Below, piece after piece: positions 59,747-64,000 of a stretch of DNA of 64,000 bases; within the stretch, counting starts at the first letter, position 1; each line of letters begins with the position of its first letter. Both the position numbers and the translations under genes were made by a program. The notes under the pieces are model-generated. The model was given only the letters and a program-made list of their open reading frames with translations. It had not been told where the DNA came from and ran no database searches. Source of the stretch: Pardosa pseudoannulata (taxonomy: Eukaryota; Arthropoda; Arachnida; Araneae; Lycosidae); contig CM063507.1 of assembly GCA_032207245.1 (NCBI GenBank), forward strand, positions 91,553,038-91,617,037. The letters run 5' to 3'.

Positions 59747-62537
59747 GTTATATAATTTCCTTAATATTAATTAGGTCTGTTGTTTTGCTAACGAATGCTA
59801 CTAGGATCTACTGCTTACAGCACATTCCGAACTAACATCCATGCCTCAGTGAAATTCGAACCCACGAACTCTACCGAAAATCAGCGTCCTAACCATTCAA
59901 CCATTGTTCAGCGTGATTATTTGCGGAACCCCTGTCAAAATTCCAGAATCCTCAGTGTCGCGGTCGAAGGACTATGATGCTCTAGGGTTTTGGTTTGGTT
60001 TGGTTTGGAGTGCTACGGTCTACTTTTTTTTGCAACACGAGGGCTAATGAGCTAGGGACCTACAGCTTAAAACCGATTCCGAACGGCTAGGAACATCCAT
60101 GCCAAAAAGAGATTCGAACCCACGAACTACGATACCGAAGGTCAGTACCCTAACCAATCAGCCATCGTTCCTGATGCTGTAGAGAAAAAAGTCTTTATGA
60201 ATGCATATAAATATAAAGATATATTGCTACATTACCTTCCGACAATATCTGCTTTATCACCGCGAGCGAATGATTTTGAAAAGGTGCTTTATAGGCTGCA
60301 TAGAGATCATCTGCAAAGAAATAAAGAATGGCATTTAATAACATTCTAAGCATAACTGTTTTCCAAAGACAAAAGCGACGTCATTGGTTAAGTACACCCA
60401 GACCGAAGGATGGGATGCAGGGTTGTAATTCTGACCAGAACACTAGATAAAATTGGTTTTAACCGTCCAAAACTGGTCAGAATTGTTAAAAATAGTTTTA
60501 AACAGTCTTAATTTTAATATATAATATCTTTTGTAATTAGAAGTGAGTTTTAATAAGCAATAAAAATAGTAGTGCAGTTCAACAAAATAGGAAAGTAACA
60601 AGTTTATGAGATTTAACAAGCTTACACAGCATAAGAATGTTTGAATGTTAAAAATGAACCATGCACATGCCATTGTAAAAATGGAATCCAGTTGCAGTAA
60701 AAAATATAAAATATGAGATAGTTAAAAAATAAAACATGAGTTACAGTTAAAAAGTCTATCTTTTGCAGCAGAATACTTATCATTTCGATCACATTTGATT
60801 ATATCCCATATGTTCTTCACAACTTTCGATTCTAGTTACGCAACTAAATAGTTAAACTTAGTGACATATTGTGTTATATTTTCAGTTGAAAACTGTGCCT
60901 CAACTTGGAAAAAAAAAAAAAAACATATTTCGGGATTTTCTTCCAAAAATGGAGGAATTTTTACGCTTACCTTATTAGCGTCAGGTTTGTCATCTACCAT
61001 TTTACTTTCGCTACTACTTTCTGATATCGATCCCTTATTTCCATCCCTTCTTTCAGTCATTTTTACAAAATTTGATCCGGGGTCACCGAAAAATTATTGG
61101 TAGCGGTTTAAAATAAATTACTATTTAAATAAAACCAAAAAGAACACACAAAATATCACCAGCTAAAACGTTATTTTTTATTTTTTAGGTACAACGTTGC
61201 CACAAAACTAAAACAAAATACAAAACAGACGATATGACAAAATGAAATGAATTCATTAAAATACATGGAGTTTATGTACATAGAGTAAATGTATAAATAC
61301 ACGTGTTGAATATTTATGAACCACTACATTACAATACATCTAATGAACTGTTGTGCCAGCTCTTTATCTATAGAAAGATTATTTTCAAAGTTTGGAGTCC
61401 TCCAAAATAAATTACGAAATCGTTTAAATTGAGAGACAACTACAAAACTTTTTACTTGAAGCCATTTTTTGAATTCAACATAAGTTACATATAAAACAGC
61501 TTGTATAAAAAAAATTAAGTAAAACATTTAATTTTGTTTCTTGGTGTTATGTTATATTTGTTTTTTGCTGGTGTTATTTATATTATGATATTTTGAACAA
61601 ATGTAACTTGCTTTTATCATAGGCTAGTAAACTATGTTCGATTAGTATTAAGTATATCGAAAAGTGAATTTCAGAAACCGGTCAAAATGGATATTGATCA
61701 GGACGATTAAAACCACTGGTTTAAACCCACATGGTTAACACTTAACACTTGACATGTTAACACTTAACACTTCACCGCCCACTGACGCGTGCAGCGGGCG
61801 TTTTTTCGTGAATCGCGCGAAAGTTGAGTGATCCAGAAAAATCGTAGTCCATCGAAAACTACTTTGTTTTTAGGAACGAAACTTTTTTATTTTACACTTT
61901 AATATATACTCTATGATTATTTAACAAAAAGAACACAATATCTTTACGATATCACCAAAATAAACGATTTTTAAAATGAAAGTCCGACAATCTGTCAGCG
62001 TCTATTTCTTCATCACTCTCTTTATCACATGGCTCATTTTATCCATTTTGTATTCGACAATAAAAAAACCAAGCTTCCAATTGACAAAACCCGAGTCGTA
62101 CGTTCTGGAGCTAGGCATTCGATGGAAGACGAAATAAAGCAACAAGAGACCGAGTCACTCGACAATCATCACTTGTGTGAGAGAAAAAATGCAAAGCGTC
62201 ACATAGCAATGCAAACAACACGCCTATAATGTCACACATACCTGTAATTATACGTATTAAGTAGATTTGTGGTGGTTAACACCCCAAATCTACTCAATAC
62301 GTATTTTTACGTGAGACGCGCTCTAGTGACAAACTGCAAAAGACGTAAAAATACGTTGCCAGCACGCGAGGTGTTAAAACCAATACAACCTTGATGGGAT
62401 ACTAAATAAACATAAAATGTCCTTACCCGAATTCTGCCTCGCCCTGGTTTCTATTTCTTGTATGCATTTTAAGACTATCGTGGGGGCATGCTGGTCGGCA
62501 ACGTTAAATTCGGAACACAAGTCTCGGTCGAACACAA
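33939..62537 (-). CDS. PIK3R: Phosphatidylinositol 3-kinase regulatory subunit, p85 type (5' end missing)
   Basis: Class IA PI3K regulatory subunit, which binds and restrains p110 and recruits it to phosphotyrosine sites at the membrane. Thirteen exons: 62537-62427, 60310-60236, 55255-55127, 53308-53101, 51404-51304, 49027-48877, 48651-48553, 47588-47408, 44456-44263, 43107-42931, 39615-39529, 37586-37428 and 34149-33939. All are GT-AG, all phases join, and together they encode 626 residues. Domains in order: RhoGAP-like BH (about 1-200), proline-containing linker, nSH2 (WFWGDLTR.. to HPYSKYM), coiled-coil iSH2, and cSH2 ([12 protein letters not shown] to the end). Both SH2 domains keep the FLVR arginine ([18 protein letters not shown]). 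The arginine finger of the RhoGAP-like fold is absent (LYAAYKAP). An N-terminal SH3 domain, if present, lies beyond the right edge. The gene exceeds 28.6 kb because transposons fill its introns. The symbol is given at family level. Confidence 0.95.
34150..35036. other. PIK3R last intron, distal part
   Basis: 'acttaacactagaact' is repeated at 34733 and 34791. Short C/G-rich fragments at 34255-34320 and 34640-34700 look like transposon ends but cannot be placed. Confidence 0.4.
35037..35781 (-). mobile_element. Pogo/Tigger-type element with HTH remnant
   Basis: Inverted ends CAGTGGACTCCACTTA / AGGAGTCCACTG, right flank TA (left TG). The minus strand keeps [14 protein letters not shown], the pattern of the N-terminal psq-type HTH of Tigger/CENP-B transposases. 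745 bp, so most of the transposase is gone. Confidence 0.68.
36375..36545 (-). pseudogene. hAT transposase C-terminal (dimerisation domain) fragment
   Basis: The minus strand reads [17 protein letters not shown] then [10 protein letters not shown]. 'S-x-x-x-ERLFS' is the start of the hATC dimerisation region. No element ends found. Confidence 0.55.
36546..37427. other. PIK3R intron, mixed repeats
   Basis: C-run at 36950-36965. 'caaggggttaaa' at 37353 may be a piggyBac-type end. Nothing coding. Confidence 0.35.
37428..37586 (-). CDS. PIK3R: PIK3R exon: cSH2 first half
   Basis: 52 codons with [10 protein letters not shown], the p85 cSH2 opening, and the FLVR motif GTFLVRKSR. Donor gtaagt. Confidence 0.95.
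38351..39368 (+). mobile_element. Mariner element, decayed
   Basis: Ends ACGAGG-type: left cgaggcatatccagaaag, right ctttctggatgagcctcg, flanked by TA. Transposase pieces on the plus strand: [43 protein letters not shown] (other frame) and [15 protein letters not shown] with [11 protein letters not shown]. An internal deletion after the first 35 codons and at least two frameshifts kill it. 1,018 bp against about 1.3 kb for full mariners. Confidence 0.88.
39529..39615 (-). CDS. PIK3R: PIK3R exon: iSH2-cSH2 linker
   Basis: 28 codons, Ser/Thr/Lys-rich ([15 protein letters not shown]..). Weakly conserved but in phase with both neighbours, with good splice sites (gtaagc donor). Confidence 0.85.
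39733..39836 (-). mobile_element. tRNA-derived SINE body fragment, minus strand
   Basis: 'ggtttggttt' tail, 'agtctactgccttgctac', 'gggacctactgcttaaagc' and 'aaacatctatgc' match the SINE body. The tRNA head is missing, and the copia reading starts straight after it. Confidence 0.65.
39824..42330 (+). pseudogene. Ty1/copia polyprotein remnant (integrase, RT, RNase H)
   Basis: Integrase core at 39824-40165 ([26 protein letters not shown] holding the D,D,E triad). RT at about 40800-41500 ([46 protein letters not shown]). RNase H at 41780-42230 ([40 protein letters not shown]). Damage: TGA at 40163, a frameshift near 41222, another near 41325, and TGA at 41777. Gag, protease and LTRs are not seen. 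Short, still readable damage suggests a fairly young copy. Confidence 0.92.
42331..42735 (+). mobile_element. Tigger-type fragment with HTH_Tnp_Tc5-like coding remnant
   Basis: The plus strand reads [18 protein letters not shown] and [18 protein letters not shown], the CENP-B/Tc5 DNA-binding helix of Tigger transposases. The right end ctatacgcgagaaattatgg is followed by TA. The left end is lost at the junction with the copia remnant. A related inverted element lies at 49195. Confidence 0.7.
42931..43107 (-). CDS. PIK3R: PIK3R exon: iSH2 helix 2
   Basis: 58 codons ([16 protein letters not shown].. [20 protein letters not shown]). The 'xxxKPxLxxLxxxxxQ' signature of the second arm is recognisable. 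The residues aligning with the human p110-C2 contacts differ. Confidence 0.9.
43215..43700 (+). repeat. Repeat copy preserving the empty site of the 12.68-kb insertion
   Basis: 43365-43700 matches 12475-12678 joined to 13467-13590. 43215-43355 matches 14440-14570. The single TATTTG at 43555-43560 is the unoccupied target. Confidence 0.8.
43701..44262. other. PIK3R intron, AT-rich
   Basis: 'gtataatctgcggattatagg' at 43866 resembles Tigger-like ends. Nothing else recognised. Confidence 0.4.
44263..44456 (-). CDS. PIK3R: PIK3R exon: iSH2 helix 1
   Basis: 64 codons of heptad-like sequence ([20 protein letters not shown]..) corresponding to the first arm of the p110-binding antiparallel coiled coil. 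Confidence 0.9.
44487..44976. mobile_element. hAT-like family D, copy 2, left-truncated
   Basis: Matches 14935-15395 ('aagcaccgaatga', 'tatccactcct.attgg', 'gtagacaaactggatttc') and ends aatcacgccaaccct. The left end is absent. Confidence 0.7.
45748..46873 (+). mobile_element. hAT-like family C, copy 3
   Basis: 1,126 bp. Ends CAGTGTTCCCACTC / TTGGAACGCTG, flanks ttgta / ttata (4 of 5). Same internal (TA)n position as the other two copies. Confidence 0.8.
46910..47205. mobile_element. 296-bp hAT MITE with perfect 8-bp target duplication
   Basis: Ends CAAGACCGTAGGCAG / CTGGCTACGGCCCTG. The direct flanks agtatttt at 46902-46909 and 47206-47213 are identical. Confidence 0.82.
47408..47588 (-). 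CDS. PIK3R: PIK3R exon: nSH2 second half
   Basis: 60 codons: [20 protein letters not shown].. then SVVELITHY and [10 protein letters not shown]. Ends in phase 0 at the nSH2/iSH2 border. Confidence 0.95.
47589..48552. other. PIK3R intron with hairpin
   Basis: AT-rich except for an inverted repeat at 48252-48344 (cctaaatggaccactagggc / gccctagcggaccatttagg) and a short TA run at 48151-48172. Confidence 0.6.
48553..48651 (-). CDS. PIK3R: PIK3R exon: nSH2 FLVR segment
   Basis: Reads [26 protein letters not shown]. It contains the phosphotyrosine-binding arginine of the FLVR motif. Confidence 0.95.
48877..49027 (-). CDS. PIK3R: PIK3R exon: nSH2 start
   Basis: Begins with the linker [13 protein letters not shown] and ends [14 protein letters not shown]. 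The W-[FY]-WGD-[IL]-[ST]-R opening is diagnostic of p85 nSH2. Confidence 0.95.
49195..49830 (-). mobile_element. Tigger-type element, 636 bp
   Basis: Inverted ends CCATAATTTTACAG / GCAAAATTATGA flanked by TA (49193-49194, 49831-49832). The minus strand matches 42420-42735. Repeated 'tagtccgcg' motifs near the left end. Transposase reduced to a short N-terminal relic. Confidence 0.7.
49990..50775 (+). pseudogene. Tc1-type transposase remnant
   Basis: The plus frame at 50088-50573 reads WARE then [16 protein letters not shown] and [12 protein letters not shown]; flanking pieces are [19 protein letters not shown] (HTH) and [20 protein letters not shown] (C-terminus). The 'SPDLNPIEHxWD' block with the third catalytic residue is deleted near 50585. 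It ends at 'tggtggtcataatgttttgg', the usual Tc1 3' end. 5' end missing. Confidence 0.85.
50790..50832. repeat. (GA)n(GT)n microsatellite
   Basis: About 22 bases of GA then 18 of GT, then short TA, next to the Tc1 end. Confidence 0.9.
51304..51404 (-). CDS. PIK3R: PIK3R exon: end of RhoGAP-like domain and linker
   Basis: 33 codons ending [15 protein letters not shown], matching the p85 pattern '..EWNERQPAPALPPKP' at the BH-nSH2 linker. Donor gtataa. Confidence 0.9.
51405..53100. other. PIK3R intron, AT-rich
   Basis: No gene. 52575-52760 holds fragments resembling hAT ends ('caggggcatagttagctg', 'cagggccagattatcac') that I could not pair. Confidence 0.4.
53101..53308 (-). CDS. PIK3R: PIK3R exon: RhoGAP-like C-terminal helices
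   Basis: 68 codons reading [19 protein letters not shown].. through [17 protein letters not shown]. Compare 'LxxLLxHF..RVLSEIFSPxLLRP' in p85. Donor gtaagt. Confidence 0.93.
53784..54318. mobile_element. Long-TIR element, about 535 bp
   Basis: Inverted repeats of about 100 bp: left 'tgacataagaacatggtgc', 'aacatattctcttgatct'; right (minus strand) 'tgacataagaacagggtgc', 'aacatattcttctgatct'. A related right half lies at 54770-54905. No coding capacity. Confidence 0.72.
54640..54706 (-). mobile_element. SINE tail fragment, minus strand
   Basis: 'ggttggttggttaggtttggagtgctacagtctgctgttttgcaacacgagg' region equals the SINE 3' end with its (AACC)n-type tail. Confidence 0.55.
55127..55255 (-). 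CDS. PIK3R: PIK3R exon: RhoGAP-like domain, NPVIP motif
   Basis: 42 codons including [14 protein letters not shown], the conserved 'LLxxLPxPVIP' helix of the fold. Donor gtaagt. Confidence 0.93.
55388..55708 (+). mobile_element. tRNA-derived SINE interrupted by a second SINE
   Basis: Outer plus-strand SINE: tRNA-like head 'gatggtcgaatggtagggc' at 55391, then after an interruption 'gcggattcgaaccccgct', 'ggtatggatgttcctagc' and the body to 'ggccgtagtgctccaaac'. An opposite-strand SINE occupies about 55427-55563. Confidence 0.75.
55427..55563 (-). mobile_element. Inner SINE, minus strand
   Basis: 'tttggagcgctacggg', 'acctactgcttaaagtc', 'tgggattcgaacccact' and 'cattcggtcatcgttcgg' give a full minus-strand SINE body and tRNA head. 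Confidence 0.72.
55733..55768. repeat. (TA)n microsatellite
   Basis: Uninterrupted AT dinucleotides after 'caaagaca'. Confidence 0.9.
55769..56796. other. PIK3R intron, no gene seen
   Basis: 56260-56520 has more balanced composition (gcagcggacgcatctag..), but no frame or repeat match. Confidence 0.4.
56801..57513 (+). mobile_element. piggyBac-like element with transposase C-terminal zinc-ribbon relic
   Basis: TTAA at 56797-56800 and 57514-57517, inverted ends CCCCTTCCCGG / CCTGGAAAGGG. The plus strand at 57107-57190 reads [17 protein letters not shown], the cysteine-rich end of piggyBac transposases. The rest of the transposase is deleted. A SINE sits inside. Confidence 0.75.
56957..57087 (-). 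mobile_element. SINE with perfect 13-bp target duplication
   Basis: Flanked by agacagcagaggg at 56944-56956 and 57088-57100. Minus-strand copy with 'ggtttggtttgg'-like tail, body and B box (gggttcgaatcccgc). The head upstream of the B box is truncated. Confidence 0.88.
57525..58960 (-). mobile_element. Tc1/mariner-superfamily element, interrupted
   Basis: TIRs of roughly 110 bp (left tcgggtgatcaaaaagtccg; right, minus strand, ccgggtgattaaaaagtccg), flanked by TA. The minus strand encodes the transposase C-terminal part: [29 protein letters not shown], stop, [25 protein letters not shown] and, beyond the insertion, HVEHIL. Inactive: stops and missing N-terminal half. Confidence 0.85.
57767..58483 (+). 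mobile_element. TIR element family A, copy 3 (inside the mariner-type element)
   Basis: 717 bp, ends CAGGCTTGCAA / TTGCAAGCCTG, the best preserved termini of the family. It splits the transposase relic between 'LACSVLS' and 'HVEHIL'. Confidence 0.82.
59696..59745. repeat. (TA)n microsatellite
   Basis: About 23 AT dinucleotides followed by acacac. Confidence 0.92.
59776..59910 (-). mobile_element. tRNA-derived SINE, minus strand, diverged
   Basis: 'gatctactgcttacagc', 'aacatccatgcc', 'gaaattcgaacccacg' and 'ctaaccattcaaccattgttc' follow the SINE order. Tail region lost. Confidence 0.65.
59990..60172 (-). mobile_element. tRNA-derived SINE, full-length, minus strand
   Basis: Best copy in the window. 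On the minus strand: tRNA-like head 'aacgatggctgattggtta' (A box), 'gtgggttcgaatctc' (B box), 'ggcatggatgttcctagcc', 'ggaatcggttttaagctg' and an (AACC)n tail. About 183 bp. Confidence 0.85.
60236..60310 (-). CDS. PIK3R: PIK3R exon: RhoGAP-like loop lacking arginine finger
   Basis: 24 codons reading [20 protein letters not shown].. . This is where active RhoGAPs have the YRxSG arginine finger. Here the position is Ala. Donor gtaatg. Confidence 0.88.
60753..61060 (-). pseudogene. Ty3/gypsy gag fragment
   Basis: ATG at 61060; reads [17 protein letters not shown], a T-run expanded in frame, [19 protein letters not shown], stop, and [19 protein letters not shown]. 'PPFxxxxPExxFxQVExQF' is the capsid-start signature of arthropod gypsy gag. 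No pol or LTR seen. Confidence 0.75.
61739..62373. mobile_element. TTAA-specific (piggyBac-like) MITE, 635 bp
   Basis: TTAA at 61735-61738 and 62374-62377. Outer ends CACTTAACACTTGACATG.. (then a second TTAACACTTAACACTTCACC) and ..GCACGCGAGGTG. The corresponding site in hAT copy 1 (4483-4486) holds one TTAA. Contains a 53-bp hairpin at 62255-62307. Confidence 0.75.
62255..62307. repeat. Hairpin with TTAA at its centre
   Basis: tacgtattaagtagatttg..ggttaac..caaatctactcaatacgta: 24-base arms with two mismatches around a central TTAA. Confidence 0.85.
62427..62537 (-). CDS. PIK3R: PIK3R exon: RhoGAP-like domain start
   Basis: Acceptor ttttcag, donor gtaagg. It reads [18 protein letters not shown].., the standard opening of a p85 BH/RhoGAP domain. 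It begins in phase 2, so an upstream exon exists outside the recognised sequence. Confidence 0.9.
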
Positions 62538-62933
62538 CTGAAAAGAAAACATTCGTTACTCAAACATAAAGAAATAAATGAACACTTTCGTGTATTTACG
62601 GAGTGGTTAAGGAAATCTTTTTTGTCTGTGTGTCTAATTTTCACGAAATTCCGAACAGTTCTCAATTATAATTCAGATTGAATAATCCGAATGAAAACGT
62701 AGCTGAGACGGCAAAGGCATCGATGTCGGAACTAGCGAGTTGCTAGTTCCAGGTTCGATGCTGTTAAATATCCGTTGTGTTCATTAATGGCGTCTTGGCA
62801 CGTAAAATAAGTTCGAGGTCGCAATGCAATCCAAATTTCCAAATGACACCTCTAGAGGTGAATGGCCTGGCGGTGAAAGCTGCACAAAACTCGAATTTGA
62901 AACAGATTTGCCAACAGTTGGAGTGTGTGTCTC
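62538..62933. other. PIK3R intron upstream of the RhoGAP-like exon
   Basis: Moderate GC, no further exon recognised by eye. The preceding exon must lie to the right of the window or be too short to see. Confidence 0.4.
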
Positions 62934-62957
62934 CGTGTGTGTGTGTGTGTGTGTGTG

Positions 62958-63048
<91 letters not shown>

Positions 63049-63890
63049 ATATATATATGTATATATATGTATATATATATATATTAAATATAAACTATTA
63101 ATATACAACTTCTAAATTAGTTCTACACACATATACATATGCATACACACATATATATACATACACACACACATATATATACACACATACATGCACATAG
63201 ATACACACATACATACATACAAAGATACACACACATACATACATATATAGATACACACATACATATATACATATATAAATACATACATATATAGATAGAT
63301 TGATAGATACATACATAGATACATACATACATACATACATACATAGATACATAGATAGATAGATACATACATACATAGATAGATACATACATACATACAT
63401 ACATATATATATATATAATATATATACATACACACACATATATATATATATATATACATACATATACATACATATATACATACATAGATACATACATACA
63501 TATATAGATAGATACATATATATATAATATATATATACATACATATATAGATAGATACATATATATATATAATATATATACATACATATATATGTGTATA
63601 TATATATATATACACATGCATGCATGCATGCATACATACATACACACAAACACACACATATATATATACATAAACATATATATACATACATACACATATA
63701 CATGCATACATACACACATATATACATACATGCTTGCATACATACATACAAGTATATATACATACACACATATATACATGCATGCATATATACATACTCA
63801 CTTAGATATACACATTATATATAATATATATATATATATATATAATATATGTATATACATATATATAATACACACACACAGATATATAAG
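62934..63890. repeat. Compound microsatellite: (GT)n(TA)n then (TACA)n/(TATACACA)n
   Basis: About 950 bp of two- and four-base repeats. Long Tyr/Ile/Cys/Met-only ORFs in several frames on both strands are artefacts of the repeat. Confidence 0.97.
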
Positions 63891-64000
63891 TTTGTATACG
63901 AACAGTGGGTAAATGTAGCCTTTTCCATGCAGCTCTCATGCTTATTTTGTAAGTCCATTTGCAATATTATTGTAGATGGTTTACGCAATATCGGAACTCA

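Larger units (their letters stand above)
60418..62393 (+). mobile_element. hAT-type family B, copy 2, with two internal insertions
   Basis: Ends CAGGGTTGTA / TACAACCTTG; flanks atgggatg / atgggata (7 of 8). Its left 340 bp and right-central part match 3041-4502. It contains a gypsy gag fragment (60753-61060 and upstream) and a TTAA element (61739-62373). Confidence 0.8.

Noticed and set aside
63098..63912. ORFs of up to 229 codons in several frames on both strands
   Set aside because: They are translations of TACA/TATACACA repeats made only of Tyr, Ile, Met, Cys, Val and Thr or His. Overlapping in all frames, they are not genes.

Overview
This is a window of metazoan nuclear DNA. It is AT-rich, has low gene density, long introns with GT-AG splice sites, and many decayed transposons. 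The transposon mix (mariner/Tc1, piggyBac, hAT, Tigger, an IS1595-like transposase, tRNA-derived SINEs) together with a class IA PI3K regulatory subunit that keeps a RhoGAP-like domain suggests an arthropod, most likely a chelicerate such as a spider. That assignment is an inference from sequence character, not a database result.

Three host genes are supported. (1) 9.3-20.4 kb, minus strand: five exons of an ERI1/ERI3-like DEDDh 3'-5' exoribonuclease; the last exon or exons were not found in the window. (2) 21.44-27.03 kb, plus strand: a 960-residue protein with an N-terminal coiled coil, a long acidic disordered middle and a phenylalanine-rich C-terminus. It has one very large coding exon preceded by a first exon whose only coding content is the start codon. 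It resembles, without proof, the synaptonemal-complex central-element protein SIX6OS1. (3) 33.9-62.5 kb, minus strand: 13 exons of a p85-type PI3-kinase regulatory subunit (RhoGAP-like, nSH2, iSH2 and cSH2 domains). The 5' exons lie beyond the right edge. All exon phases join without error. Genes 1 and 2 are head to head about 1 kb apart. Genes 2 and 3 are tail to tail about 6.9 kb apart.

The rest is mainly mobile DNA. 0-9 kb: a jockey-like LINE fragment split by a TIR element, a 1.46-kb hAT element and several AT-rich repeats. 10-20 kb (introns of gene 1): a piggyBac remnant, a 2.06-kb TTAA-flanked element carrying a nested hAT, and two copies of a hAT-like family with 5-bp target duplications. 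27.9-29.2 kb: a 1.25-kb imperfect palindrome. 30 kb: an IS1595/ISXO2-like transposase remnant. 34-62 kb (introns of gene 3): Tigger pieces, a mariner, a copia polyprotein, a Tc1, a long-TIR element, piggyBac remnants, SINEs (one inside another), and a second hAT copy that contains both a gypsy gag fragment and a TTAA element. 62.9-63.9 kb: nearly 1 kb of microsatellite.

Several insertions can be polarised inside the window, because a second copy of the host repeat preserves the empty site.
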